Source: Cryptomeria japonica (taxonomy: Eukaryota; Streptophyta; Pinopsida; Cupressales; Cupressaceae). Taken from it: a DNA stretch of 64,000 nt. The first letter of the stretch is position 1. Each line of letters starts with the position of its first letter. Positions 33,850 to 45,383 of this stretch are shown in pieces. The stretch covers positions 781,918,119 to 781,982,118 of the forward strand of contig NC_081414.1 of the NCBI RefSeq assembly GCF_030272615.1. Reading direction: 5' to 3'. The position numbers were made by a program, and so were the translations under genes. The notes under the pieces are model-generated. The model worked only from the letters and a program-made list of their open reading frames with translations. It did not search any database and was not told where the DNA came from.

Positions 33850-36328
33850 TCATCTCCTATCCCTAGGGCTGGTGGCTGGAGAGTGTCGACTAGATGCTTC
33901 CTCCTGATCCGGCCATGCAGTTGGACCCATAGGTGTGTAGCGCGATATTGACCGCGAGTGACTCCGAGAGGAACTCCTACGATCCCTATCCATAAGGATC
34001 GCACGATAGGAGGAAGCCTCGGTCTGAGCAGCTACTAGATCTTGCCATGCCCGCTGAAGGTCCTCTGATAGGACTCTCTCTCTCTCCCTCCATATGTCTA
34101 CCTGTACTTGGAATGGGGAGAACAAGTCCTCATGCTGACCCGTGTTCCCCTGAGGCCTATAAGCAATCTGGGAGGAACTAGGGATCTAAACCATCATGGA
34201 AATGTCTGTCACTGCTTGCTGAATCAGGGAACGCCACTCCTGCACATTAGCTGTAGCGGTAGAATAGATTTTTGTTAGTACCATTCTATATCATCAAAAA
34301 CATTAATCAATCAATATAAACGTACTATACCTGGATCTCCCTCACGCCAGTAGGGATCATGATACGGTAGCATCTGTGACTGGGATCTACTAGGCTCCCC
34401 TCACTCGACTAATCTGTGCACGATGGGTGTAGGCTGGATGGTACTAGGAACAAGTCTCCGTATCACCTCGTGTTCCCCCATTTGGGGAATAAGAGGAGGA
34501 TCCAGAGCTATGGTATGATCTCCTGAATGGTGGGGAGCTACATCTGACCCCTCCTCATCATCTCTATCCTCATCCTCGTCCTCGTCCACATCCTCACCTA
34601 CATCCTCCTCATCCTCATCTCTATCTGTGTCCTCCTCCTCCTCCTCCTCGGCACTAGGCTGATCTCCTGTGGGTGGATTAGGATCTCCTGCCTCCTCATG
34701 ACCCTCTCCCTCCTTTGGCTCCTCTGGCCTAGATCCCTGGTCCTCATCTCGGTCTCCATGTCTCTATGGGCTGGGATGGCCTGTCGGGTGATCTGGTGGA
34801 AAGATAGGCCCTGGGTATGATCTCATAAACCATGAAACATACCTGCGCTGTGCTCCAGGCTCTACAGAGTAATCAGTGACTACATCCTGATCAGATCCCT
34901 CTATATCTGTAGTCTCGATGTCATCTATCATCGGTCTTGCTACTGCTCTAGGTCTAGGAAGGATCCGTGAGTGTCGAGTATAGATGGGCACATTGGCTGG
35001 AACACACTGCTCTAGCCCAAACTGCCTCCATACTCGGTCGAAGTAGAATGGGACTATGATGTGTGAATATCATCCCTGCAGTAGACGGTTCCTCTGTAGG
35101 CATGCTAACTATCTCTCCATCCCATCCCATCTATGCATCCGCAGATAGGGTCTGCATATGGTCACCTCGGCTGTCAGTCTATCAAAAATCACTCTCCAAT
35201 ATAACAGATCTCCAAATCTCCACTCGCTGGTAAGTGGATAAGAAAACACCCTAGGTCGCTCGCTAGCCGTACTCATCGGAAAGCCGATAGGCCTGGTGCA
35301 TGTGAAGTGCTCAAATACCCACACCTGCAGAAGTGTGCATGTCATCAAGCTGCAACCCTGTCCAAACACATACTCCTCAAGGTCATGATAGAGATGTGCA
35401 AGCATACTCCGACCCCAAGCATACACTCTCCTATGTCTCTCCATCGCTCTGATGCACCATGTGAGACCCCCATGCATATGCGTACCTCACCCATTAGGGC
35501 AGACGGCTAGTGCTATGATAGCGATCATAAGGCGTCTCACAAGGGGCACCTCTCCTGTAGGATGTAAGAGCCAGCTGACCATGATGCGACCTCTCGTCTC
35601 GCTCAACATGACTCTCCCTATGCAATATACCTACTCTCTCTAATGGTCCTCTGTTGACCGATCGATCACATATGTAACAGTAGCTCCTCTAATAGGAAGA
35701 CAAAGTATACGGTACACATCCTCAAGTGTAATCGTCAGCTCCCCTACTGGAAGATGAAATGTGCATGTGTCAGGATCCCATCGCTCCATCAGTGCCATCA
35801 GTATTGCAGGATGGTACCGAATGGCTGGCATGAGGATCGCATACCATAATCCCACAATCGACAATGTGTCTCTCTCTGCCTGAGTCAGCCACGAAATCTG
35901 ATCTCGCAAACTGCGAAGAATATGTCCCGCCGTATGCTCTCTCATGTATGGGAGACCCTGCAACACAAAAACATAACCGTAATCAGTACTCAATCATCAA
36001 AATCACTCATGCAAACTGTCGAACATCATATGCTAACCCTGAAATCCCTCGCCGAGTCCTGATAGGGACCATGGCGCCCTGAAGGGACCAGGGCGCCTTG
36101 TCAGGGACCATGGCACCCTGAGGGGACTAGGGTGCCCCACAGGGACCATGGTGCCCTGGGTGGGCCCTGGGTCAAACTTCAGGGCCCACAAACGATCACA
36201 GAAAGTCAAAATACGAAAAATCAAAAGTCAACGCTCAGTCAACTCACCTTGTCCAGTGGCTCATCGTCGATCACGGCCTGGTACAGGATCTCAATCCTCA
36301 TGGGATGCTCTGGTCGTCGTGAAGGCAT
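33850..36328 (-). pseudogene. Antisense spliced plant mobile domain (PMD) gene in the Tat element
   Basis: Exon 1 (36328-36248) begins MPSRRPEHPMRIEILYQ and ends in a consensus donor AAG|GTGAGT; a 290-bp intron ends in a pyrimidine-rich TTTGTGTTGCAG acceptor; exon 2 starts at 35957 in phase 0 (GLPYMREHTAG). Residues DTCTFHLPVGELTITLEDV and ILCLPIRG are the core of the plant mobile domain (PF10536). After a stop at 35640 the domain continues in another frame: VYAWGRSMLAHLYHDLEEYV (35430-35370) and LQVWVFEHF. Then YVSWFMRSYPGP (34850-34820), an acidic region (34640-34400) and a coiled coil with Arg/Ser tail (34125-33850). PMD proteins such as MAIN/MAIL1 act in silencing; here the role is unknown and the gene is broken by frameshifts and stops. 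Confidence 0.85.
36065..36172 (+). repeat. 19-20 bp minisatellite in the PMD intron
   Basis: Five to six units gggaccatggcgccctgaa / gggaccagggcgccttgtca and so on (starts 36065, 36084, 36104, 36123, 36142, 36162). GC-rich, centred on GGCGCC-like palindromes. Similar phrases occur in both LTRs (26985-27070, 38045-38130). Confidence 0.85.
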
Positions 36329-36329
36329 G

Positions 36330-36909
36330 ATGATGGCTATGTGGGCTTCGCTACAATGAATAGTATTCTGAAATCAACAAAGTGACAAATGCAAATGTCA
36401 CTTTCACAGTATATACTTTCATTCCTTTACCTTTACTTTCGAAATCCTAATTTTCCTTTATCACTCATTTCATCATAACTTGAGTTTGGGAGATGTGATT
36501 TTTGAGCCATTTGTTGCATAGGAATCGTATTTTCATTCCCCTACTCTCGGGATGTTCCAAAAAGTGCTCTGATGAAGCCTATTTAGTGAACGTCCCTCAT
36601 CAATACTCTCTTACACAATTTGTCGTCAGTAAACATGCTACCCTGTTTCACCTCCCTAATAAGCAAGTCAAAACAGGGGGGGCATATAGCTACTCACAAA
36701 TTTCATCACTTTCCTTAGTAAGCATTAGGTGATTTTGTGATCTAACGTGTGTTTTGTAGGGTGCGGTTCCTAACTGTGTACTGCAGATACCGCTGGGGGC
36801 TTCGTTCGACAACTTATGGATATATCCTTTTTCAAATGATGTTTACTTTTCTGTACTTTAGCTTGCATATGCACGTAGTACTCATATGATCGCTAAAGTG
36901 GGGGCTAAA
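36330..36909 (+). promoter_or_regulatory. Region with polypurine tract before the 3' LTR; upstream of the antisense gene
   Basis: aaagtgggggctaaa at 36895-36909 abuts the LTR and is the plus-strand primer. The preceding 550 bp contain no gene; the antisense PMD promoter must lie here or in the LTR. The ttttgtaggg...gctgggggctt phrase (36758-36805) recurs near 56238-56255. Confidence 0.7.
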
Positions 36910-38571
36910 TGTAGCATCGTAAATTGTACGCACTTGCTAGGGTGGTACAATTTCACACCTAGTTTAGCACCCGCCTTAGTGCATTTTACATTTTGCATTG
37001 CATTGCTCCTTTAGCACTTAATTAATCAAATTAATTAGGTCTAAGGTTATATTTCATTGTCCTCTAAATCATAAAGTTGGGCCCTTTCGGTAAAGCGTGC
37101 CCTTTTCATTTTATTCCTCCAATACATCATTCAATCAAAAACCCTAATTAAGTCCTATTTTGAACTTGGGGGCTTGGTTTCGGGGGTCAAAACATCTCGA
37201 AATCACCTGTAACTTCGGGATTCTCTCTAAAATCATCATATCCGACGGCCCTGAAAATTTGGTGAAAAGTTGTCAGGACCCTGGCGCCCGGAGTGCACAT
37301 GATCCTGGACATTTTTCTCGAAATTTTAGGAGCACAATCCAATCACAAAAGAAAGCTTAACCCCAAGAAATTGGTGGGAAATTCAATCTCTAGGTCGGCC
37401 AAAAGACGAAATTACGATCTAGGGTTTCCTACATAAGAGCTCTCTCTCTTCATTTGAAGGGATCCGATTTTTGTTTTCAGGAACCTCATATGTAGCAAAA
37501 GAGCAGATCTTTGAAGACTTAAACAATATTCAACATCCCTCTATCAAGCATTTATCAATTTCATTCATCCATTTAGGGCTTGGAAGACATTGAAGAACAA
37601 TAGGAGATTACCAACTGAAGATTGGCTTGTACTCCTCCCTTGAGGGTTGGGTATGATTTCATGTTGTTTTCATGTCTTTGCATAAGCTTCAATATATCTT
37701 TTATTCATGCTTTAGATCACTTTGCATCTTGATTTAGAGCATTTACATTATCATTTACAAGCAATTAGGGTTTACTTTCTAGGTTGCTCTAGTTTGCTTT
37801 CTTAGGACCTTGCACACGCACTAGGTCTGCACACACAATACATTTTACAAAACAACTTGGCTATTCGTGGAGGTGGAAATCACCGAAGTGGGGGTTTGAC
37901 TAAGGCAAAACCCTACATAGCTGCCCATACCATTTTCAGATATAAGTGCAGGTTTCGAGACTCGGACGACGTCGCAAGTGACAGATCTGGGAAGAGCAGG
38001 TCGAGACAGCACTCCACATCAAACTGCAGAGCAAAAGACCTGGATAGGGGTGCTGGGTGCCCTAGTCCTGCCAGGACAGGGGCGCTGGGCACCCTGGTCC
38101 CTGGGACAGAGGCGCTGGGCGCCCTGGTCCTCCTAACAGACAGCATTTTTCGACATTTTCGACAGTTTTCTAGAGTGCAAAACAACAGTTTCAGGTGCAA
38201 TTTTCGAGACAGAATTAGGACAGTGGCGCCCGCGCCCCCATCCCAAACATTTTCAATCAAATTTTGACTCTGGGTATGCATCTGCATTTTTGCTTTGTCC
38301 TTGTGTTTACAGTTGTTCATTGTTTAATCTCAATTCTGCAATCTTGTTATTAGTTCATCCTTGCATTTTGGGATTAGGGCTTGAACTTGCATCATTTGAT
38401 CTTCCAATTTCGACAAGGGAATAGAAATCCTAATAGGTAGCCCATGGCTCTCTCTTTCACAAGAAGAAGTAGCTAATTGTGTGATACCTCTAGGCTCTTT
38501 TGTATTCCATAATGTGTGTCAAAAGGTAGGATTAGGGCATGTTAACCTAGTCTCACTTTTTCCCCTACACA
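36910..38571 (+). repeat. 3' LTR of the Tat element
   Basis: 1,662-bp partner of 25854-27511, beginning TGTAGCATCG and ending CTACACA, directly followed by the TSD copy. Confidence 0.93.
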
Positions 38572-38847
38572 GTAACCCTATCCTATCTTGCACATCCTAA
38601 CCTCCTTATCATAACCTCCTATGGTGTAGATATTCTCCCCTTGAGACACATGGCACTTTGGCCACATGTCTCCTCTCTTAGACACTTGCCCTCTTATGAG
38701 AAAGGCTCCTTGACACTTGTAACCATAGAGATGACAAGTGTACCTTCCTCCAACCACTTCTCTAACCTCCTCCAATTTTTCCCTTGATATCGTCAGACTC
38801 AATCTTGACCATTGATTCCTACCACCTCACCCCTAGCCTTGGAAATC

Positions 38848-38861
38848 CTATAAATATCCCC
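38848..38861 (+). promoter_or_regulatory. Probable TATA box of the solo LTR
   Basis: ctataaatatcccc, about 670 bp into the reconstructed solo LTR, within a pyrimidine-rich context; a typical plant LTR promoter element. Confidence 0.55.
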
Positions 38862-39359
38862 CATTTTGGAGCACAAAGGATCCCATCTCATTATCAATTT
38901 AGGCAATGTTACTATAGGCATATTCATTCTAGGATATCATTTGAGCATTGTTATTATAGGCAATTCCATCTTAGATCTAGCTTAATTTGATGGTTTTCTT
39001 GAATAATTATTGAATCATGTAGCTTAATCAATCTCTTTTCTAGCATAATTTCATCATCATCATCATAGCTTAATCATGAATAACTTTAGTTTAATTAGCA
39101 TCTTGGATCAATCTAGCATAATCAATCTCATCTAGCTTGCATATCATTATCATTTCAAATCCTCCATCTACGTGTAGTAAAGTCACTAGGATTGCTTATC
39201 CAGATTTGAGAGTTAATCCACACTCACATCTCTTAGGAGGCTATAGGTTGCTTTGTCATGGCTTATCTTTCATTTTTTTTTTCTAATTATGCTTGCAATG
39301 ATGTATTGAGTGTTTGTGTTGTAGCTGCAAGTACCATACTTCACAGGCACGATAAAATC

Positions 39360-39880
39360 CATGCTTATATCCTCCCAAGGTCTTACCAATACTGTCAAAG
39401 GTTTATACAATCCCACATTCTAACTACTCCCTTTTACAGCTTGACAAAGTCTACAACTTTGCACAAATTCCTTAACATCCTTATGAATCTAGGGTGAAAA
39501 ATATTGCTCACTCACCAAGGCTATTGTTCTGTCAACACCAAAGTGTCTGGCTAATCCTCCACTATGTTTCTTCTTAGTCAGATTCTCCCTCATAGAACTC
39601 TTAGGTATGAACAAATGGAGTTCTTTGAATAACATCTCATCCTGGATGAAATAATCCAACCACTTACTCCCATCTGCCATAACCGGTACTCTACGTGCTT
39701 TCCAAGGTTCTCCAAAATCTGGGTTAGCATCATACAAGGTCTTCAACTCTTCAAATCCTAATACTGTATCTCTCATCTCTGTCAGTAAATTCCTTCTCCT
39801 ACTCAATGTATCAACAACTTTGTTGGATTTCCCAATTATATGCTTCAACACAAAGGTGTAACTCTATTAAAATTCTACCC
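39360..39880 (-). pseudogene. pol: Integrase N-terminal part, chromovirus II
   Basis: HIIGKSNKVVDTLSRR is the RNase H end; then LGFEELKTLYDANPDF, MLFKELHLFIPKSSMRENL, the HHCC domain (HFGVDRT ... CRLCQAVKG) and RPWEDISM. The core starts just before the solo LTR insertion at 39354. One or two stops (SP-stop-IHKDV, SS-stop-NVG). Confidence 0.82.
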
Positions 39881-40177
39881 ATCTCATATGTCTCTGATTC
39901 AACTTACTCTGACTATTCAAATATTGCAAGGCTTGATGATCTATATATGAAACAAACTCCTTAGGAAACAAATAATGTCTCACTTCTTCAAGGCTTGAAC
40001 TATGGCATAAAATTTCTGATCATCTACTGAATATCTTCTCCTAGCATCATTCAACTTATCACTAAAATAAGCTACTTCTCTCACTTCTTGACTCAAGACT
40101 GCTCCTATTTTTGTTCCACTTTCATCATAATCCACTTCAAATACTTGGTTGAAATTGGTAAAGATAACACAAGCTGC
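39881..40177 (-). pseudogene. pol: RNase H remnant, chromovirus II
   Basis: Heavily damaged. Recognisable: VRHYLFPKEFVSYIDHQALQYL (third catalytic D: family FTDHQAL reads YIDHQAL) and LNQRHMRWVEF. Several stops upstream. Confidence 0.7.
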
Positions 40178-40498
40178 TCAACTTTTTTTTTCTCTGGTGA
40201 TCCACTTGAATTCCATCTTATCCCCCCTCATTGTCTCAGTCATAGGGTTACAAATTGAACTTAATTTTTTGATAAAATTCTGGTAGAAACTAGCCAATCC
40301 ATGAAATGATCTTACTTCACCAATGCTTTCCAGTGTAGGCCACTCAATAATTGCTTTCACTTTAACAGGGTCCATCTTCAAACCATCAGTAGATATCACA
40401 AATCCAAAATAGACTAACTCTTCCTTCATGAAAGTGCACTTCTTAAGATTTATCAACAACTTCTCTTCTCTCAACCTCTTCAAAAATTTTCTCAAATA
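40178..40498 (-). pseudogene. pol: Reverse transcriptase C-terminal part, chromovirus II
   Basis: YLRKFLKRLREEKLLINLKK, CTFMKEELVYFGFVIS, MDPVKVKAIIEWP, VRSFHGLASFYQNFIKKLS: thumb and connection. In frame with 44751+ once the gag-only element is removed (EHLL|YLRKF). Confidence 0.85.
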
Positions 40499-40503
40499 CA
40501 ACA

Positions 40504-41659
40504 TGTTGGGTCTCAAATCAACAAATTGGATAAGTTCTAAGGAAATGCCAACTCCTATGACCAAACCCTCCAATTGACTTGGCCAACTTATAGAATGAAC
40601 CTATTTGGTTACTAACTCTCTCACTTTAGGCTCTGTAGGACCTAGGCGGGTATATCTACTCACTAGTTGTTCCTTCAACTAATGCTTTTTATAGTAGATT
40701 TAGTGTCTTAATCTGATGTCTCCTAGTCTCAGTATGGCATAAGTTTCTTAAACAAACTGACTTCAGATGTTTTTATTGATCTATGTATCTTACAAAAGTA
40801 TATATGTTACACTTTGGCTAAATTACCTACTATACCTACTCTATTAATCCTAATGCTTAAAAGTAAAGGGTAATTGGTATGGTTAAAGGGTTTGTTTACA
40901 AATGATCAGTGCCTTTCCTCTTATTTGGGCTACAGAGTCTTATATTTTTTCAAGACCTATTGTGTAAACTTATGAGACAGTTTTTAAACCCACCCCTTTT
41001 GGTAAGTCTGTTAGTTACTGTTTCTTATGAGCTCTATTTTGATGTTTATATTGTAAACTGCTTGAATGAGTTTAACCCTAACTTTAAGAGACCATCCAAG
41101 GAAGAATTACAAGGAACAATTACAATTCACAAGTCAATCCTTTTGATCCAAATCTACAATATGAAACACAAAACTTTACTAGAAGAACACAAATAACCTT
41201 ATCTCCTTTAGATAATATCACAAGCAACTACCTTCTAAAAATATGTTAACTCTCAACACATATGAGAAAGAAAATGCAACTGGTTATGTTTGATAAAAAT
41301 GTTTAAAAGTACAAAATTTTCCTCCACCTCTTTTCTCTTTACATTTTACATCACACATATATATGTGTTTGAATGGTTTTCATACCCCTTGGGTGAAAAG
41401 ACACCCCCCTTTTAAATAAAAATAATTCCAAATCCCGAAATTGCCTTAGTTTATGTAATTAATTGTCACTTTACAAGTTGTTTAGGCATATTAGAGGTAT
41501 TTTAAGGCTATTTTATGGGTATATAATGGATAAATGGTCTTTAAATGATGTAAATACCCCCTTTGGTGCTTCACACTCCATTTTTTATGCCCATTATTGT
41601 GTTTATGTTATGGTTTCATATTGTGCAACAAATATAAAATATATTACTTGTACCTATTC

Positions 41660-41692
<33 letters not shown>

Positions 41693-41761
41693 TTAGAATT
41701 TTTCTTGCTCCTTGTCTTGGAATTTGGAATTCTAAAAATTGCAAATTTTAGGGTTCCAATA
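40504..41761 (-). repeat. 3' LTR of the gag-only element
   Basis: 1,258 bp. In element sense it begins TATTGGAACCC (the other copy has TGCTGGAACCC) and ends GACCCAACA. A TA microsatellite at 41661-41690 differs in length from the other LTR. Confidence 0.9.
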
Positions 41762-41841
41762 GTGGCTCTGTCTGGGGATGGATGCCCCTTGTGGGCATAG
41801 CAAGAATTCAGATCTCTGGTAGAGCAAACCATGTGCCTAAT

Positions 41842-43350
41842 TCATTGACCTGTTTTGGTGGCCTCAAGCCCAAAAACTAAACACCAATTCTTTCCTCTAT
41901 CAAACATCTGATTCTCATCATGAAGTAGTATAAAAACTTTGAAATTAGTGATATCACCTGATTGGCAATTCCTGTCATAAGATACATTATCCATCCTTAT
42001 TTTATAAGGATTCTTTATTTCACCTAGATTACCATTATCCCCTATTCCATAGGAAATGATATTTATACTTTTACAAAAGTTTTCTTCTTGTGGCATCTGC
42101 ATATTCTTCATCTCTATTTTATTGGAATGCTGCATATTATCTAACTGGTACTTCTTTTCACCTTTTATTTTATCTCTATGTGATGTACCTTCCTTTTTTA
42201 ACTCTCTTATTTTTGTGGTCCTTTTATCATGTGACTTAGTCATATTATTACCCATGTTGTCCTCACAAATGTTTGTATTGTCCATATTGTCTAAAAATTT
42301 TTCTTCTTCATCATATAAAGGATTTGAGAATACATGAAAATCCTTTTCACACATACCATAGCAGTAGGGAATATGATTTTCCTCTATCACTTCATCACAT
42401 AAGGGGTTTTAAAATATTTGAAAGCCATTTTCAAATTTGCATACCTCCTCTTTATCAATTGTATCATCAAGGTACTCAGGTATGGATTCACTCTCCTCCT
42501 GACTGGTACAATATTCTTCATCAATGTTAGCAACAATTTCTTCAGGTTCTAACTTGTACTCACAAACATCATCAATTGCTTCTTCATCGAATGGGACTTC
42601 CAAAGGGATAACTGATTCTTCTATATAATCATCTTCATTTGCATCTCTTATGTTGATGTTACCCATCTCACACAAATCATGTATTTTTTTATTCAATTCT
42701 TCAAGAATTTAACATGCTGATTCCAAACTGTCAGACCCACATTCTCTCACGATCAATTTCTCTAGTATAGCTGAATTAGGTTGTGTATTATCAAGCATTT
42801 GGAAATAAGTCACCATTATTCTGCCAATAAATTTTTCTATAGATTCACCTTCCTTTCTTCTTATGTTGTAGATTGCATTGCCACAATCATAATCCAATTG
42901 AATCTGATTTTGGTATGGAGAACCAATTGAAGGGCTAGCGGCTGAAGTGTTGTCCTCGATTACACCGTAGAATTCTTCCATGAACCACCACTCAAGTTCT
43001 TCCCATGATGAGATACTTTGTGGGGGTAACAAGCTGAATGACTGCTCTGCAACATCCTCCAATGTTAGCACAAACCATTTCATGATCGTTTCTTCTGAGT
43101 AGATTCTAAAGGTCTCAATAAACCAATAAAATGATTTTAGATGCCCGATTGGTGATTCCCTTTCATCTCCATGGAACCTCAGTATACAGATCTTCAACTC
43201 ACAAGGAAATGTATATGGATACTCAGGGATGTTACCAAAATCCAATGGCTTAAAACTTCTTGGAATATTCTTGCCTCTTTGTGGCTGTGGTTGCCACTGT
43301 GCATATTTTTCTGAAGATGCTTCTCCATAAAAATATGGATATTGAAACAT
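41842..43350 (-). pseudogene. gag: gag with acidic tail, gag-only element
   Basis: ATG at 43350, about 120 bp after the PBS. Residues 60-150 are a Ty3 retro-Gag domain: FHGDERESPIGHLKSFY, then AEQSFSLLPPQSISSWEELE and WWFMEEFYG; a second block has RRKEGESIEKFIGRIM. The 642-bp frame closes with TAA at 42709, but the sequence continues with an acidic, Glu/Asp-rich region to a stop at 42409, then to 41842 ending in VFGLEATKTGQ. No zinc knuckle seen. The stops and a frame change suggest decay. Confidence 0.8.
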
Positions 43351-43473
43351 ACTGAATGCTATTGATCTTTTTCATTTAATTTTCCTTTTTACAGAGTCAC
43401 CACCTCTTTCATAGAGGACATAAGTTATTTCTTTCTTCTGAGTTCTCTCCCCCAGCAGAGTCTTAATAATTCT

Positions 43474-43491
43474 TCCCCAGCAGAGTCGCCA
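43474..43491 (-). promoter_or_regulatory. Primer binding site of the gag-only element, with a duplicated core
   Basis: In element sense TGGCGACTCTGCTGGGGA, close to the tRNA-Arg type PBS used by Tat/Ogre elements. The core ccccagcagagtc occurs twice, 43475-43487 and 43450-43462, 25 bp apart. Confidence 0.75.
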
Positions 43492-43494
43492 ATC

Positions 43495-44745
43495 TGTTGG
43501 GTCTCAAATCAACAGATTGGATAGGTTCTAAGGAAACGCCAACTCCTATGATCAAACCCTCCAATTGACCTGGCCAACTTATAGAGTGAACCTATTTGGT
43601 TACTAACTCTCTCACTTTAGGCTCTGCAGGACCTAGGCAGGTATACCTACTCACTAGTTGTTCCTTCAACTAATGCTTTTTATAGTAGATTTAGTGTCTT
43701 AATCTGATGTCTCCTAGTCTCAGAATGGCATAAGTTTCTTAAACAAACTGACTTCAAATGTTTGTATTGATCTATGTATCTTACAAAAGTATATATGTTA
43801 CACTTTGGCTAAATTACCTACTATACCTACTCTATTAATCCTAATGCTTAAAAGTAAAGGGTAATTGGTATGGTTAAAGGGTTTGTTTACAAATGATCAG
43901 TGCCTTTCCTCTTATTTGGGCTACCGAGTCTTATATTTTTTCAAGACCTATTGTGTAAACTTATGAGACAGTTTTTAAACCCACCCCTTTTGGTAAGTCT
44001 GTCAGTTACTGTTTCTTATGAGCTCTATTTTGATGTTTATATTGTAAACCGCTTGAATGAGTTTAACCCTAACTATAAGAGACCATCTAAGGAAGAATTA
44101 CAAGGAACAATTACAATTCACAAGTCAATCCTTTTGATCCAAATCTACAATATGAAAGACAAAACTTTACTAGAATAAAACAAATAACCTTATCTCCTTT
44201 AGATAATATCACAAGCAACTGCCTTCTGAAAATATGTTAACTCTCAACACATATGAGAAAGAAAATGCAACTTGTTATTTTTGATAAAAATGTTTAAAAG
44301 TACAAAATTTTCCTCCACCTCTTTTCTCTTTGCATTTTACATCACACATATATATGTGTTTGAATGGTTTTCATACCCCTTGGGTGAAAAGACACCCCCT
44401 TTTTAGCTAAAAATAATTCCAAATCCCGAAATTGCCTTAGTTTATGTAATTAATTGTCACTTTACAAGTTGTTTAGGCATATTAGAGGTATTTTAAGGCT
44501 ATTTTATGGGTCTATAATGGATAAATGGTCTTTAAATGATGTAAATACCCCCTTTGGTGCTTCACACTCCATTTTTTATGCCCATTATTGTGTTTATGTT
44601 ATGGTTTCATATTGTGCAACAAACATAAAATATATTACTTGTACCTATTCAATATATATATATATATGTATATATATATTTACAATTTTTCTTGCTCGTC
44701 TTGGAATTTGGAATTCTAAAAATTGCAAATTTTAGGGTTCCAGCA
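43495..44745 (-). repeat. 5' LTR of the gag-only element
   Basis: 1,251-bp partner of 40504-41761. Open frames inside (e.g. 43900-44178, 44454-44735 plus) recur at 40909-41196 and 41463-41696 and are not genes. Confidence 0.9.
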
Positions 44746-44750
44746 CAACA

Positions 44751-45383
44751 AATGCTCTGCTTTTATCTTATTGAAAATCTTACTAAAAATCAGAATGTCA
44801 TCCAAATACACAATAATAAACTTACCCAAGAATTTATTTAATGCCTCATTCATTAACCTCATGAAAGTACTAGGTGCATTAGTTAACCAAAAGGCATCAT
44901 CAACCATTCATATAGTCCTTCATTTGTCTTCAATGTTATCTTCCACTCATCTCCTTCTCTGATTCTAATATGATGATATCCACTCTTCAAATCTATCTTT
45001 CTAAAGTATCTTGCTCCAATAAAACACTCCATTATGTCATCCATCCTAGGAAAAGGAAATTGGTATTTCACTATGATCTTGTTTATTTCTCTAGAATCGG
45101 TACACATTGTCCATTCTCCATTCTTCTTAAGTGCTAACATTGTTGTTGCTGCTCAAGGGCTCAAAGTTTCTTTGATCAAACCTTTATTTAAGAACTCTTT
45201 CACTTGTCTATTCAACTCTTCATTCTCTGTCGATTTCAACCGATGTGCAGCTTTATTTGGCAAACTAGCTTCGGGAATCAAATCCATGAAATGGCTGATA
45301 CTTCTTATCAGTGGTAATCCATTAGACACATTATCTGAAATGATGTCATCATATTTTGTCAACAATTCCTTTACCTCCTATGG
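44751..45383 (-). pseudogene. pol: Reverse transcriptase N-terminal part, chromovirus II
   Basis: SHFMDLIPEASLPNKAAHRL, VKEFLNKGLIKETLSP, WTMCTDSREINKI, FRKIDLKSGYHHIRI (catalytic D kept), [13 protein letters not shown] and [11 protein letters not shown] (DD kept). A stop after LSP, and a frame change at MMPFG/LTNAPS near 44885. Confidence 0.87.

Larger units (their letters stand above)
25854..38571 (+). mobile_element. Complete Tat-type Ty3/gypsy element with dual RNase H
   Basis: 12.7 kb with LTRs of 1,658 and 1,662 bp. Flanks are GTTAC (25849-25853) and GTAAC (38572-38576), a TSD with one mismatch. Order: LTR, PBS, ORF1-protease, RT, RNase H, a second archaeal-like RNase H, integrase, about 600 bp spacer, antisense PMD gene, PPT, LTR. 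The second RNase H and antisense cargo are hallmarks of the Tat lineage. Pol stays in one frame from 27685 to about 32540, broken by only a few stops, so it is among the younger insertions here. Confidence 0.93.
25456..39354 (+). mobile_element. Solo LTR (about 1.18 kb) in integrase, itself split by the Tat element
   Basis: After removing 25854-38576 a single sequence from TGTATACACC (25456) to GGCACGATA (39354) is left, bounded by perfect TSDs AAATC (25451-25455 and 39355-39359). Excision rejoins integrase as SM|DF|ILGLP. No internal genes. The terminal CA reads TA, a probable C-to-T change. A TATA motif (38848) supports plus orientation. The left part (25480-25740) is dominated by taattaa motifs. 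Confidence 0.8.
40504..44745 (-). mobile_element. Gag-only LTR element (TR-GAG type) in RT (TSD CAACA)
   Basis: LTRs at 43495-44745 (5' in element sense) and 40504-41761. Perfect TSDs CAACA at 40499-40503 and 44746-44750. PBS next to the 5' LTR. The 1.7-kb interior encodes a Ty3-type Gag with an acidic tail and no protease, RT or integrase. This is the architecture described as TR-GAG in plants. It depends on enzymes of another gypsy element; its tail shares the F-x-NPLY-x-E motif with the Tat ORF1 (VFSNPLYDE here; VFNNPLYEE at 27930), hinting at a Tat helper. Confidence 0.9.

Noticed and set aside
40909-41696. Frames repeated at 43900-44735
   Set aside because: Both sets lie in the LTRs of the gag-only element.
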